64,000 nucleotides of DNA, taken from contig NZ_CP021112.1 in assembly GCF_002119765.1 (NCBI RefSeq), positions 434,001 through 498,000 of the forward strand, read 5' to 3'. The translations under genes were made by a program, and so were the position numbers. Source of the DNA: Pseudorhodoplanes sinuspersici. Its GTDB lineage: Bacteria > Pseudomonadota > Alphaproteobacteria > Rhizobiales > Xanthobacteraceae. The notes beneath the pieces were generated by a model. The model made no database searches and was not told the DNA's origin. It worked only from the letters and a program-made list of their open reading frames with translations. Shown piece after piece: positions 34,617-44,197 of this stretch (the stretch's first letter is position 1; every line of letters begins with the position of its first letter).

Positions 34617-35546
34617 ATGTCTGCCATGAACATAAAGGTTCCCCATCTCCGCTGTATCGTTGCCGCCGCAGAGCACCGTAGCTTCCGGCGTGCCGCGGCG
34701 GCGCTTAACATCACGCAGCCAACCTTGAGCAAACGTATTCGAGAGCTTGAGGACCGCTTGGGCATGCTCCTGTTCGAGCGCTCAAGCGGCGGCGCACAGA
34801 TCACCGCGAACGGGGAAGATTTCCTGATTATCGCAAGGCGCGTACTTGCAGACCTCGACGGTATGGAAAGCTACGCGAAGATGACCAATGCAGGAAACGC
34901 AGGCCGCCTCAATATCGGATTTTACACACCGCTCGCCGGCCCGCTGCGGGATAATGTCTTCGGGTTTATTCGTCAACACTCACAACTCGACCTCAATATC
35001 ATCGAGGACGATCGCTTGGCGCTTATCCCTCTCCTGGATCGAGGCTCGATTGATATAGCTCTTGTCCTAGGAGACTCTGCCTACAAGGATTACTCCCATA
35101 TGAGCCTTTGGTCTGAACGTGTCCTAGTCGCGTTCCACAAAACGCATGCGCTCGTTGAGCGAGAGTCTATTTATTGGACGGACCTGAGGAACGAACGCTT
35201 CATCATGAGTCTGCGCGATCCCGGGCCGGAACTCAGAGACATCTTGATTGGCAAGCTAGCACTGCCCGGCGACCAGCCATTCATCAAGCATGTCAAAGCT
35301 CACCATAGCGCGATAATCAGCGCTGTTGATGGCGAACGCGGAGTTACACTGATCTGTGAATCCTCTTCCACACCTTCGTGGCCAGGTGTCATCTTTCGCG
35401 AAGTCCGTGATGGCAATGGGCCGACTCGTCTCGGTTTCGTCGCCTATTGGCGCCGCAACAATGACAACCCGATTCTTAAACAGTTCCTATCCTGGCTCCA
35501 AGCTCATCCGGCCGTTCCGACGGTACACATCAACGGCCCCAATTGA
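34617..35546 (+). CDS. LysR-family regulator (copy 1 of a paralogous pair)
   Basis: A 309-residue LysR protein with N-terminal helix-turn-helix (SFRRAAAALNITQPTLSKRI, about 20-45) and an effector domain. It is closely similar along its whole length to the LysR protein at 50649-51614 (shared EDRL, PLLDRGxIDIALVLG, FREVRDGNGPTRLGFVAYWR). Start codons at 34614 (GTG), 34617 and 34626 (ATG) are all possible. A decayed trbB copy lies directly downstream. LysR genes accompany the tra/trb genes of Tn4371-type ICEs; whether this one regulates transfer is inference. Confidence 0.88.
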   Translation: MSAMNIKVPHLRCIVAAAEHRSFRRAAAALNITQPTLSKRIRELEDRLGMLLFERSSGGAQITANGEDFLIIARRVLADLDGMESYAKMTNAGNAGRLNIGFYTPLAGPLRDNVFGFIRQHSQLDLNIIEDDRLALIPLLDRGSIDIALVLGDSAYKDYSHMSLWSERVLVAFHKTHALVERESIYWTDLRNERFIMSLRDPGPELRDILIGKLALPGDQPFIKHVKAHHSAIISAVDGERGVTLICESSSTPSWPGVIFREVRDGNGPTRLGFVAYWRRNNDNPILKQFLSWLQAHPAVPTVHINGPN

Positions 35547-35579
35547 CTCGCAGAATTGCACTCCTCCTGTAATTTGCAA

Positions 35580-35880
35580 CCTCCACGCGTTCGGCCGGAA
35601 CACCATCTTTGCCTCCGCGATCCCGGCCTCGATGTTCCCGCTCGAGGATTATTTGCGAGCCGGCATCGTGCCGGCGCAACTCAAGCTGATTTTCTGGGAG
35701 GGACGGCGGCGGCGCGCGGCTGGTCCGGGCAAGACGTCCGCCGGAAAGACTACACTGACCGATGCGCTCCTCGCTGAGATCGCAGAATCGGAGGATCGTG
35801 TGGTGCCCTATCGAAGATCCGCACGAGCTGCAGTGAAGCGCCTGCGTGCCGTTGCAACGGCTCCATCACTGCGACAAACG
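35580..35880 (+). pseudogene. Decayed trbB fragment
   Basis: The plus strand carries pieces parallel to intact TrbB (44523-45521): MFPLEDYLRAGIVPAQLKLI corresponds to FTLDDYAAAGIMTAAQAEIL, and KTSAGKTTLTDALLAEIAES to the Walker A stretch TSTGKTTLTNALLAEVAKS. The sequence between and after these is scrambled by frameshifts. It lies right behind LysR copy 1 and is inverted relative to the functional trbB, so a LysR-trbB segment exists twice in opposite orientation. Confidence 0.75.
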
Positions 35881-35902
35881 GGTACCTGACGAACATCACT
35901 CT

Positions 35903-36136
35903 CTAGACCTTTGAAGCGGATTTACCTTTTCGCGTTCTCGCGAAAGCTCGATCGGTCGCCATGAACTTTTCGATCATGGGCGCCACGAGCCTGGCGGGAT
36001 CGGGCGCGGCTTGTCCGGTCTCGCGTCCGATCGCGTCCGCATATGCGAGAAGGTTGCGATGCACTGGCGCTGGAAACTCGATCGTGAGCTTCACCGGCTT
36101 GTCGTCCTCAATCGTCCCGAGTTTGAGCTTGCTCAT
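35903..36136 (-). CDS. DUF2274 protein of the trb operon
   Basis: A 77-residue protein beginning MSKLKLGTIEDDKPVKLTIE and containing PAPVHRNLLAYADAIGRE, typical of DUF2274, a small family almost always found after trbI in alpha- and betaproteobacterial ICEs. It overlaps the trbI stop by four bases and closes the operon. Possibly a DNA-binding or accessory protein; its role is not known. Confidence 0.88.
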   Translation of the reverse strand: MSKLKLGTIEDDKPVKLTIEFPAPVHRNLLAYADAIGRETGQAAPDPARLVAPMIEKFMATDRAFARTRKGKSASKV

Positions 36137-37335
36137 CGGCTTGCCTCCTGCTGGCCATAGGGCGCCATGACGAGATCACGGTTGACGATTACGCGAACCG
36201 GGAAACCCTGCCTGATTGTGAGCGTCGGCTGGATGTTGAGCTGGCGGCGAACAAGTTGCTGTCCAGTGTTGTTGATTGAATCTTGCGACCCGCGCCGTAG
36301 CGCGCGGACGAGGTCGCTTTCGTCGCGGTCTGAGCCAAGCTCGGCACCGACACTGAGCAACGTGGAGAGGGCGGCAGCCTTGATGAGATCCCACCAGTGG
36401 TAGTCGACCTCATCCTCGAGACCGGACAAGCCGCGGGCGTCCGCGCCCTGCTGCCGCTCGAGCACGATAGATTTGCCGTCCGGGAGCATGATGCGATTCC
36501 ACACAAGCAACACGCGCTTCTGACCGAACGAGACCTGGCTGTCGTACTGGCCGATCAGGCGTGAGCCTTGCGGAATGAGCAGGAATTTTCCGGTCGGCGT
36601 GTCATAAACATGCTCTGTCACCTGCGCGGTGATCTGGCCTGGAAGATCGGATTGAATGCCGGTGAGGAGTGCAGCCGGAATGACCGTTCCGGCTTGCACA
36701 ACGTAGGGCGAGGCCGGATTCGCCAAGCGATCCTGGCTGACGGTGCGGCGATCGACGGGGCCGTTGACGAAGGCGAGCTTGCGATCCTGCATGTTCTGCA
36801 TGGCGTTGGGATCGAGCGGCGGGGCTTCCGCCGGCACCGCGTGCGTTGTGCCCGGCATGGAGCTTGCGGCGGCCGCTGTGATCGGCGCTGAAACGCGGAT
36901 AGCCGTTGCGGCGAAGAGCTTGCTCAAGCGCGCGGCCTCGATTTCCTGCAAGCGGCGCTGTTCTTCCGGTGTCATCCCCGGTTGCGGCAACGGCCCGCCC
37001 GACGGAACGGGCTGGCCCTGGTTCTGCGCGCTGAGGATCGGCCGACCGAGATCGCCGGGCAGTGGCGGTCCGAGTTTCGGGACGCCGGTGTAATCGCGCG
37101 GAAGGCCGGTCAGGCCATCAGCCGTCGGGCGGTTCTCGATCGAGTAGAGTTCTTGTGCCGATTGATCGGCGTTTCGGGTCTGAAGGGCATAGATCAGCGC
37201 GGCGGCGATCGCGAGGCCTGACACGGCGCTGAGACCGATCAGCACCTTGCGCGACAATCGCGTCACACGCGGCCGCTCCGGGCGCAGGCGCAAGTCCGGC
37301 GTGACCTCCGGCGCCCCCTGTGAAGGGTCTGTCAT
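36133..37335 (-). CDS. trbI: Conjugal transfer protein TrbI (VirB10-like)
   Basis: A 400-residue VirB10 homologue. A cytoplasmic N-terminus rich in Pro/Arg is followed by one membrane segment (about 27-50, VLIGLSAVSGLAIAAALIYA), a proline-rich periplasmic stretch, and the C-terminal barrel with SPYVVQAGTVIPAALLTGI and IPQGSRLIGQYDSQV. It spans the envelope and joins the inner-membrane complex to the outer-membrane core. Its start overlaps the trbG stop by four bases. Confidence 0.95.
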   Translation of the reverse strand: MTDPSQGAPEVTPDLRLRPERPRVTRLSRKVLIGLSAVSGLAIAAALIYALQTRNADQSAQELYSIENRPTADGLTGLPRDYTGVPKLGPPLPGDLGRPILSAQNQGQPVPSGGPLPQPGMTPEEQRRLQEIEAARLSKLFAATAIRVSAPITAAAASSMPGTTHAVPAEAPPLDPNAMQNMQDRKLAFVNGPVDRRTVSQDRLANPASPYVVQAGTVIPAALLTGIQSDLPGQITAQVTEHVYDTPTGKFLLIPQGSRLIGQYDSQVSFGQKRVLLVWNRIMLPDGKSIVLERQQGADARGLSGLEDEVDYHWWDLIKAAALSTLLSVGAELGSDRDESDLVRALRRGSQDSINNTGQQLVRRQLNIQPTLTIRQGFPVRVIVNRDLVMAPYGQQEASR

Positions 37336-38330
37336 GACCGGCGCCTCCCGTCGGTGCGGATGATGCGGACGCGGCGCTCGCTGTTCTTATCGCCGAGACG
37401 CAGTTCGGCAGCGCCGAACAGGCGATCGACGATGTAGTAGTTCTGGCGGGCACGGTAGTTGACGAGCTCGGTGTCCCCGCCCGGCCCTATAATAAAAAGA
37501 GGCGGCATCTCGCCCTGCCGGATGCCCGACGGGAACTCGATATAGACCTTGATGCCGTCATCGAAGGCACGCAGCGGCCGCCACGCCGGCGTATCGCCCT
37601 TGATCTCGTACCGGAAGTTCAGCGACGAGATGTCGACGCCCGTGGCGACCGGCTGGGCGGCAAGCGCTGCCGCGTTCTGCCGACGGAGCGCAATGAGCTG
37701 GTCGTGCGGATACTGCCAGGACACCGACGCCATGTAGGTCTTCTCGGTCGAGTTCAGCTCGAGGTGATAGGTGCGTCGGTCGGTGTTGATGACGAGGTTG
37801 GTCTGGAGATCCGGACGCGTCGGCTTGACCAGGATATGGACCTGCTTGTTGGGGCCCGTGCCGCTCTCGGTATCGCCGATGATCCAGCGCACCGTGTCGC
37901 CGGCTGCGACGGGACCGGAGCCGACGAGCTGCTCGCCCGGCTGCAAGGCGACGTCTGTTACCTGCCCCGGTGCGGCATAAACCTGATAAAGCGCGCCCGG
38001 CGAGAACGGATAGACCTGCACGGCGTTGATGAAGCCGTTGCGCACCGGCTGGACGCGCGCCGCCTTGTTCGCCTGTGTGATGCGGTCTTTCGGATCCTTT
38101 GGCTCCGGGGGAGCCTTGGCGCCGGGCACGGGCTTCAACTGACCCGGCAGCGGCAACGGCTTCGGAAGCTCGACGACCTGCACGGGGGACGGCGGCTCGG
38201 CCGCCTGCACAGCCGGCACGAAGTCGTCGTAGCTGATGTCTGGCGGAAAGAGCTTCTGCGCGCAGCCGCCAAGCGCTGTTGTGCAAACCAAGAGGAGCGG
38301 CGTGAGGATTCGGGGTGTCGGCGGCTTCAT
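37332..38330 (-). CDS. trbG: Conjugal transfer protein TrbG (VirB9-like)
   Basis: A 332-residue VirB9 homologue with a lipoprotein-like signal (LLLVCTTALGGCAQ, Cys about 22) and a C-terminal VirB9 domain (MASVSWQYPHDQLIALR, GDTPAWRPLRAFDDGIKVYI). The ATG at 38330 is chosen because AAGGAG precedes it and a signal peptide follows. It forms part of the outer-membrane core with TrbI. It overlaps trbF by four bases. Confidence 0.93.
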   Translation of the reverse strand: MKPPTPRILTPLLLVCTTALGGCAQKLFPPDISYDDFVPAVQAAEPPSPVQVVELPKPLPLPGQLKPVPGAKAPPEPKDPKDRITQANKAARVQPVRNGFINAVQVYPFSPGALYQVYAAPGQVTDVALQPGEQLVGSGPVAAGDTVRWIIGDTESGTGPNKQVHILVKPTRPDLQTNLVINTDRRTYHLELNSTEKTYMASVSWQYPHDQLIALRRQNAAALAAQPVATGVDISSLNFRYEIKGDTPAWRPLRAFDDGIKVYIEFPSGIRQGEMPPLFIIGPGGDTELVNYRARQNYYIVDRLFGAAELRLGDKNSERRVRIIRTDGRRRS

Positions 38331-39016
38331 TGTGAGAGCTCCTTCGACCAATTGATCGCGTTGACGTAGATGCCGAGCGGATTCTGCTTCAGCCGATCGG
38401 CGTCGCGGGGCTGCTGCAGAGCGATGGTGAGGATCGCGGTCCATCGTTCGGTGCCGGCGAGTTGACCGTTCTCGTATGACCGTTCGAACCAGGCGACGCG
38501 GAAGGAGTCTGGCGAAGCGCGGATGACGCTGGAGACCTCGACAGCAATCTGGCGTTTACCCACCTTGGCGAAGGGATCGTTGACGCGCGCATAGTCGTTG
38601 AGCGCTGCAGCCCCGCGGTCGGTGGTGAACTCGTAGGCGCGCAGCCAGTTCTGGCGGACGATTACGGCATCGACCGGAATCGCACGGACCTGCTCGATGA
38701 ACCGTGCGAGATGCCAGGCGATCTGCGGATCAGTCGGTCGATAGTCCGCAACGGCGGGACCGACGGCCTGTGCCTCGCCGATCTTGTCGATCTGGACCAC
38801 CCAAGGCACCACTGAGCCGCTCGCCGACTGCCAGACCAGGCCGAAGGCAAGGCCGGCCGCGAGGGCCAGCGAGCCGAACGCCATCAGCCGCCAGTTCCTC
38901 GCCTGCACGCGCGCGGAACCGATGCGATCATCCCAGACTTGCGCGGCGCGCTGATAGGGCGTTTCAGGTTCAGGTGTTGCGCCGTAACGCACGGATGGTC
39001 TGCGGAAGACATTCAT
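38327..39016 (-). CDS. trbF: Conjugal transfer protein TrbF (VirB8-like)
   Basis: A 229-residue VirB8 homologue: short cytoplasmic start (PYQRAAQVWDDRIGSARVQA), one membrane helix (about 42-62, LMAFGSLALAAGLAFGLVWQ) and a periplasmic domain ending GIYVNAINWSKELSQ. It is an assembly factor of the mating-pair channel. Its start abuts trbL with a one-base overlap. Confidence 0.95.
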   Translation of the reverse strand: MNVFRRPSVRYGATPEPETPYQRAAQVWDDRIGSARVQARNWRLMAFGSLALAAGLAFGLVWQSASGSVVPWVVQIDKIGEAQAVGPAVADYRPTDPQIAWHLARFIEQVRAIPVDAVIVRQNWLRAYEFTTDRGAAALNDYARVNDPFAKVGKRQIAVEVSSVIRASPDSFRVAWFERSYENGQLAGTERWTAILTIALQQPRDADRLKQNPLGIYVNAINWSKELSQ

Positions 39017-40365
39017 CAGCGTTCATCCTGTCGGAGGGAGATGGAGGCGCCGCCGCCGTGGCTATCGCCGGACCTGACGGCATGCGCAGCGGCAGTTGCG
39101 CCGTGGCTCATGGTCTGGTGGCGCTTCATGCGTTGCGCCCAGGCAGGCGGCGAAGACGGAGACGGAGCGTTGTCGCCGGCGGCTGCGCCGCCGATCGTAC
39201 CCATCGTCGAAGATCCGCCGGTGGCCGCGGCGGCGCTTCGTGCTCCGCCTCGGTAGCTCTCGCCCATTGCGCTCGATGCGCGGCTCACGGCCCGGCTCAC
39301 CGGCCGCGCGGCCGCCGCCGCGCCGGCGCGCGCAACGCCGGAGAGACCTGATGCGACGCCGGCAGCCCCGCTCTGTCCGGCCGAAGCCAGGCTGTAGGAT
39401 GTCGTCGTGCCTCCCGCGAGGGCGGCGCCGCCGCGCGCCGCCGCGGCGGTCGCGCCCATCGCCGCCCCTGCTCCCCTCACGGCCATACCGGCCGCGGCAC
39501 CGCTCGCCACCACCGCGCCGCCGGCCGCAACGGTAGTACCAACCGCAGATCCTGCGCCAAGCTGAGGGCCGCCCGAGATCAGGCCGTTGGCGATGCCGGG
39601 TCCGAAGATGCCGAGACCGAGAAGCGAGAGTGCCGCGAGAACGATCGCCATCGCGTCCTCGACGGTCGGCTGGTTGCCGCCAAAGCCCGCGGTGAACTCG
39701 GAGAACAAGGTCGAACCGATGCCGATGACGACAGCGAGCACCAAGACCTTGACGCCAGACGACACGACGTTTCCGAGCACGCGCTCAGCGAGGAAGGCAG
39801 TCTGCCCGAATAGCCCGAACGGGATCAGGACAAAGCCGGCGAGCGTCGTCAGCTTGAACTCGATTAGCGTTACGAAGAGCTGGATTGCGAGGATGAAGAA
39901 GGCGAGCAGCACCATCGCCCAGGCGAACAGCAGGACTACGATCTGAACAAAATTCTCGAAGAAGGCGATGTAGCCCATCAGGCCGGAGATCGATTCCAGG
40001 ATCGGCCGTCCGGCATCGAGACCGACCTGCGCGACGCGGCCGGGACGAAGGAGATCGCTCGCAGTGAACCCGGTCCCGGTCGCCTTGAGGCCGAGGCCGG
40101 CGAAGCTCTCGAACACGATGCGCGCGAGCGCGTTCCAGTTGCTGATGATGAAGGCAAAGACGCCGACAAACAGGGTCTTCTTCACGAGACGCGCGATGAT
40201 GTCCTCGTCGGCGCCCCAGGACCAGAACAGGGCCGCGAGCGTGATGTCGATCACGATCAACGTGGTGGCGATGAAAGCCACTTCGCCGCCGAGCAATCCG
40301 AACCCGGAATCGATGTAGCGGGTGAAGACCTCGAGAAAGCGATCGATGACGCCGGTGCCACCCAT
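39016..40365 (-). CDS. trbL: Conjugal transfer protein TrbL (VirB6-like)
   Basis: A 449-residue polytopic inner-membrane protein. The first 260 residues hold several hydrophobic helices (FIATTLIVIDITLAALFWSW; VLLFAWAMVLLAFFILAIQL); the remaining 190 are low-complexity Ala/Gly/Ser and probably disordered or periplasmic. TrbL corresponds to VirB6 in the channel. It lies between trbK and trbF with one-base overlaps on both sides. Confidence 0.94.
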   Translation of the reverse strand: MGGTGVIDRFLEVFTRYIDSGFGLLGGEVAFIATTLIVIDITLAALFWSWGADEDIIARLVKKTLFVGVFAFIISNWNALARIVFESFAGLGLKATGTGFTASDLLRPGRVAQVGLDAGRPILESISGLMGYIAFFENFVQIVVLLFAWAMVLLAFFILAIQLFVTLIEFKLTTLAGFVLIPFGLFGQTAFLAERVLGNVVSSGVKVLVLAVVIGIGSTLFSEFTAGFGGNQPTVEDAMAIVLAALSLLGLGIFGPGIANGLISGGPQLGAGSAVGTTVAAGGAVVASGAAAGMAVRGAGAAMGATAAAARGGAALAGGTTTSYSLASAGQSGAAGVASGLSGVARAGAAAAARPVSRAVSRASSAMGESYRGGARSAAAATGGSSTMGTIGGAAAGDNAPSPSSPPAWAQRMKRHQTMSHGATAAAHAVRSGDSHGGGASISLRQDER

Positions 40366-40748
40366 CAGCGCGCCTCATCGGATGAGTTGGGAGTAACGGA
40401 TGTCGGAATCCTGTCTTGCGTCTTGGGCGGGGTGTCTAAGGTGGATGCGGCAGGCGGGGGCGGCGCGAAGAAGCGCCGGCGGTTCTCGGCCCAGACACGG
40501 CGGCAGGTGTCGTCCGCTGCGAGTTGCTCGGCAGTGACGTCACGGCACCGCGCAAGGTCAGCAGCGAGCGGATCTGCGTTCGTTGCTGCGGGCGTGGTCA
40601 CCCGCTCCGGGATATCGGTGCGAAGGGCCTCACCAACGGCGATGATCGCAAGCGCTGCCAGACATGCGATGATGGCGAAGCGCAGGAATGCACCAACGGT
40701 CGCGCCGCGTTCATGTCCCATGTCGCGTTTGGATTGCAGCCGCATCAC
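40365..40748 (-). CDS. TrbK-alt, putative entry-exclusion protein
   Basis: A 127-residue protein with a single N-terminal membrane helix (FLRFAIIACLAALAIIAVGE) and the motif RCRDVTAEQLAADDTCRRVW then AENRRRFF, which marks the alternative TrbK family found between trbJ and trbL in Tn4371/Ti-type operons. The family is thought to block uptake of a second copy of the element. It overlaps the trbJ stop by four bases. Confidence 0.85.
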   Translation of the reverse strand: MMRLQSKRDMGHERGATVGAFLRFAIIACLAALAIIAVGEALRTDIPERVTTPAATNADPLAADLARCRDVTAEQLAADDTCRRVWAENRRRFFAPPPPAASTLDTPPKTQDRIPTSVTPNSSDEAR

Positions 40749-41482
40749 TGGAACATCCGGACGGTGGTCGGCCGATAGCCTGCACCGGGCGTGAGGAAAC
40801 GGCGGAGCTGCTCGCGTGCCTGCTCTTGCGCCGCAGTACGCTGTGCGGCTTCCAGATTCTGCGCGCGCCCTTGCGTCGCGACAGCGGCGGTAAGATCAGC
40901 GATCTGCTGGGTCTGCAGGGCGATGAGCTGGTTGCCGGCCTGGGTTGCCTGCAACGCGCCGGTTGCGGATTGGCTCGCGGTCACGAGCGACGACATCTCG
41001 ACACGGTTGGTGTCGATGTTGGCAACGACGCCCGCATGAACCTTCATGGCGTCCTGTAGGCCAGCCACCGAATTGCGCCAGCGCTCGCGCGCTCCGTCGA
41101 TCAGCGTCTGGTCGGTGGCGGTCGTCGAGGCCGCGCCGTAGGTCGTTGAGAAGGCATGATCGATCTGACCCACGTCATAGGCGATGCGTTGGGCTTCGCC
41201 GAGAAGCTGCTGGGTGCGCTGGATCGACTGCTGGATCTGGTTGAGCGAGGATTGCGGAAGGCTCGCGAGATTGCGCGCCTGATTGATCAGCATCTGCGCC
41301 TGATTCTGGAGCGAGGCAACCTGATGGGCGATCTGCTCCAGCGCGCGCGCCGCCTGAAGGACGTTCTGCGTGTAGTTGTTCGGATCGAATACGATCTGCG
41401 CCTGTGCCGGCGCGGTCGAGAGTGCGGCGTGGACGGATGCCGCGAGAAGTGTGGCGCGAATGCGCGATTGCTTCGTGCTCAT
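40745..41482 (-). CDS. trbJ: Conjugal transfer protein TrbJ (VirB5-like)
   Basis: A 245-residue secreted protein with signal peptide (LLAASVHAALSTAPAQA) followed by IVFDPNNYTQNVLQAARALE, the TrbJ hallmark, and long Gln/Ala-rich helices. TrbJ is a minor pilus component. It overlaps the trbE stop by four bases. Confidence 0.95.
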   Translation of the reverse strand: MSTKQSRIRATLLAASVHAALSTAPAQAQIVFDPNNYTQNVLQAARALEQIAHQVASLQNQAQMLINQARNLASLPQSSLNQIQQSIQRTQQLLGEAQRIAYDVGQIDHAFSTTYGAASTTATDQTLIDGARERWRNSVAGLQDAMKVHAGVVANIDTNRVEMSSLVTASQSATGALQATQAGNQLIALQTQQIADLTAAVATQGRAQNLEAAQRTAAQEQAREQLRRFLTPGAGYRPTTVRMFQ

Positions 41483-43914
41483 GGTGCCTCCAGGTTGGCC
41501 AGGTCGGGGATGAGGTCGGCGGCCCAGAGAAGCTCGTGCTCGGCGAGCAAGGCCGCCACGAACGCTTCTCGATCGTGCTCAGACAACACGCGGTCGATCA
41601 TCGCGTGATCGGCTTTGGATGAAGCGGCGCAGAAGGCGAGCGCGATCGGGCCGAGGCCGAGCTCGAACAGCCGGTTGCCGCGGCGGGACTGGCAGTAGTA
41701 ATCGCGCTTGGGCGTAGCGCGGGCGATGATCTCGATCTGCCTGTCGTTCAACCCGAAGTGCCGGTAGATCGCGGTGATCTGCGGTTCGATCGCCCGCTCG
41801 TTCGGTAGGAAGATGCGCGTCGGGCAACTCTCGACAATGGCGGGCGCGATCGGGCTGCCATCGATGTCGGAGAGCGACTGCGTGGCGAAGACGACGGAGG
41901 CGTTCTTCTTGCGCAGCGTCTTGAGCCATTCGCGCAACTGCGCCGCGAAGCCACCGTCATCGAGCGCGAGCCAACCCTCGTCGATGATGAGAAGCGTCGG
42001 GCGGCCATCGAGCCGGCCTTCGATCCGATGGAAGAGATAGGCGAGCACGGCACCGGCGGCGCCTGTCCCGATCAGGCCCTCGGTCTCGAACGCCTGCACG
42101 GAGGCTTCGCCGAGCCTCTCCTGCTCCGCGTCGAGCAGGCGGCCATAGGCGCCTCCGATGCAGTACGGCCGCAACGCCTGCTTGAGCTTCGCAGCTTGCA
42201 ACAGCACCGCAAGGCCCGTCAGCGTCCGCTCGCCAATTGGCGCGCTGGCGAGCGAGGTGAGCGCGGCCCAGAGATGTTCTTTCAGTTCGGGCGTCAGGGC
42301 GACCTGCTCGCGCGTCAGGATGTCGACGATCCAGTCCGCGGCCCAGGCCCGTTCGGGCGTATGGTGGATGCCGGCCAGCGGCTGGAGCGAGACAGACGCT
42401 TCCACGCCGTCAGACAGTCCGCCGCCGAGGTCATGCCAGTCGCCCTGCATGGCGAGCGCGGCGGCGCGGATGGACCCGCCGAAATCGAACGCGAACACCT
42501 GCGAGCGCGGATAGCGCCGGAACTGCAACGCCATCAGCGCCAGCAGAACCGACTTGCCGGCGCCGGTCGGACCCACCACCAGCGTATGCCCGACATCGCC
42601 GACATGAAGCGAGAAGCGGAACGGCGTCGAGCCCTCCGTCCGGCCGAACAACAGCGGCGGCGCTCCGAAATGCTCATCGTGCTCCGGCCCCGCCCAGATT
42701 GCGGAAACCGGAATCATGTGGGCGAGGTTCAGCGTCGAAACCGGAGGCTGGCGCACATTGGCGTAGACGTGGCCCGGCAAGGAGCCGAGCCAGGCCTCGA
42801 TCGCGTTGAGCCCCTCCGAGATGCAGGTGAAGTCGCGTCCTTGGATGATCTTCTCCACGAGCCGCAGCTTCTCTGCCGCGACGTTCGGGTCTTCATCCCA
42901 CACCGTCACGGTTGCGGTCACATAGGCTTGGCCGACGTCATCGGCACCCAGCTCCTGCAGCGCCATATCGGCATCGGCAGCCTTGTTCGCAGCATCGCTG
43001 TCCACGAGGACCGATGCCTCGTTGGTCATCACCTCCTTGAGGATCGCGGCGATGCTCTTGCGCTTGGCGAACCACTGGCGCCGGATCTTCGTCAGCAGCC
43101 GGACGGCTTCGGTCTTGTCGAGCAGGATCGCGCGCGTCGACCAGCGGTACGGGAAAGCGAGCCGGTTCAGTTCGTCGAAGATTCCGGGATGAGTTGTGGT
43201 CGGGAATCCGATGACCGTGAGCGTGCGCAGGTGAGCGTCGCCCAGGCGCGGCTCCAGTCCTCCGACCAGCGGCTGATCGGTCAGCAGCGCGTCGAGGTGC
43301 ATCGGCGTCTCGGGGACGCGAACACGCTGGCGCTTGGTCGAGATAGTCGAGTGCAGGTAGGTCAGCGTCTCGGTATCGCCGAGCCATTCGACCTCGGGCA
43401 CGAAGCCCTCGAAGAGCTGCAGCACGCGATCGGTGCGGTCGATGAAGCCGCGCAGCAGCTCATGCGCATCGACGCCGGCATGCTCGCGCCCCTCGTAGAG
43501 CCAGCTCTCGGCGCGAGAGGCATCCTCGGCGGGCGGCATCCAGAGGAACGTGAGGTAGTAGCGGCTCTCGAAATGGACGCCGGCGGCTTCGAACTGCTCT
43601 CGGCGTTCGAGATCGACCAGGGCGGACGCGGCTTCCGGAAAGACGCTGTCCGGATAGGCGGTCGCCGGGCAGCGTTGCGCTTCGACGAAGATCGCCCAGC
43701 CGGAGCCCAGACGCCGGAGCGCGCTGTTGAGGCGCGCCGTGGTGCCGATCAGTTCGGCCGGCGTCGCGCTGTCGAGGTCGGGGCCGCGGAAGCGTGCCAC
43801 GCGCTGCAAGGATCCGTCCTTGTTGAGGACAACACCTGTTGCGACCAGCGCCGCCCAGGGCAGATAGTCGGCGAGGCTTGCAGTGCGGTTGCGATATTCG
43901 CTGAGGTTCATCAT
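41479..43914 (-). CDS. trbE: Conjugal transfer ATPase TrbE (VirB4-like)
   Basis: An 811-residue VirB4-family ATPase. It begins MMNLSEYRNRTASLADYLPW, carries Walker A GPTGAGKS at about 445-452, Walker B LLIIDEGWLAL and the arginine/ATQS segment FATQSLSDIDGSPI. It energises pilus assembly and substrate transfer. The ATG at 43914 is chosen for family alignment; the frame extends 21 codons further into trbD. Confidence 0.95.
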   Translation of the reverse strand: MMNLSEYRNRTASLADYLPWAALVATGVVLNKDGSLQRVARFRGPDLDSATPAELIGTTARLNSALRRLGSGWAIFVEAQRCPATAYPDSVFPEAASALVDLERREQFEAAGVHFESRYYLTFLWMPPAEDASRAESWLYEGREHAGVDAHELLRGFIDRTDRVLQLFEGFVPEVEWLGDTETLTYLHSTISTKRQRVRVPETPMHLDALLTDQPLVGGLEPRLGDAHLRTLTVIGFPTTTHPGIFDELNRLAFPYRWSTRAILLDKTEAVRLLTKIRRQWFAKRKSIAAILKEVMTNEASVLVDSDAANKAADADMALQELGADDVGQAYVTATVTVWDEDPNVAAEKLRLVEKIIQGRDFTCISEGLNAIEAWLGSLPGHVYANVRQPPVSTLNLAHMIPVSAIWAGPEHDEHFGAPPLLFGRTEGSTPFRFSLHVGDVGHTLVVGPTGAGKSVLLALMALQFRRYPRSQVFAFDFGGSIRAAALAMQGDWHDLGGGLSDGVEASVSLQPLAGIHHTPERAWAADWIVDILTREQVALTPELKEHLWAALTSLASAPIGERTLTGLAVLLQAAKLKQALRPYCIGGAYGRLLDAEQERLGEASVQAFETEGLIGTGAAGAVLAYLFHRIEGRLDGRPTLLIIDEGWLALDDGGFAAQLREWLKTLRKKNASVVFATQSLSDIDGSPIAPAIVESCPTRIFLPNERAIEPQITAIYRHFGLNDRQIEIIARATPKRDYYCQSRRGNRLFELGLGPIALAFCAASSKADHAMIDRVLSEHDREAFVAALLAEHELLWAADLIPDLANLEAP

Positions 43915-43924
43915 GGACCGAACC

Positions 43925-44197
43925 TCACGCTCGGAAATATGCGGGATAGCGGAGATGCCTACGCACCACGTCGACAAACTGGGTATCGCGCCGCGTCGCC
44001 CAGACCGCCGCGAAGTGACCAGCCGCCCAGAGCATGATGCCGATGAGCCAAAGCCGCAGGCCGAGGCTGACGGCGGCCGCGAGCGTGCCGTTGGCGATGG
44101 CGACCGCGCGGGGTGCCCCGCCGAGCAGGATCGGATCGGTCAGCGCGCGATGGACCGGCGCTTGGAAGCCGGCGGTGGGTTCGCCCGCTTGCATCAC
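43925..44197 (-). CDS. trbD: Conjugal transfer protein TrbD (VirB3-like)
   Basis: A 90-residue inner-membrane protein: PVHRALTDPILLGGAPRAVA then two hydrophobic helices (about 33-70), and RRDTQFVDVVRRHLRYPAYF at the end, as in TrbD/VirB3. It lies between trbC (four-base overlap) and trbE. Confidence 0.94.
   Translation of the reverse strand: MMQAGEPTAGFQAPVHRALTDPILLGGAPRAVAIANGTLAAAVSLGLRLWLIGIMLWAAGHFAAVWATRRDTQFVDVVRRHLRYPAYFRA

Noticed and set aside
42028-44037. A 669-codon plus-strand open frame
   Set aside because: It is antisense to trbE, with repetitive Arg/Glu/Gly composition and no domain; the trb operon on the other strand is unambiguous.
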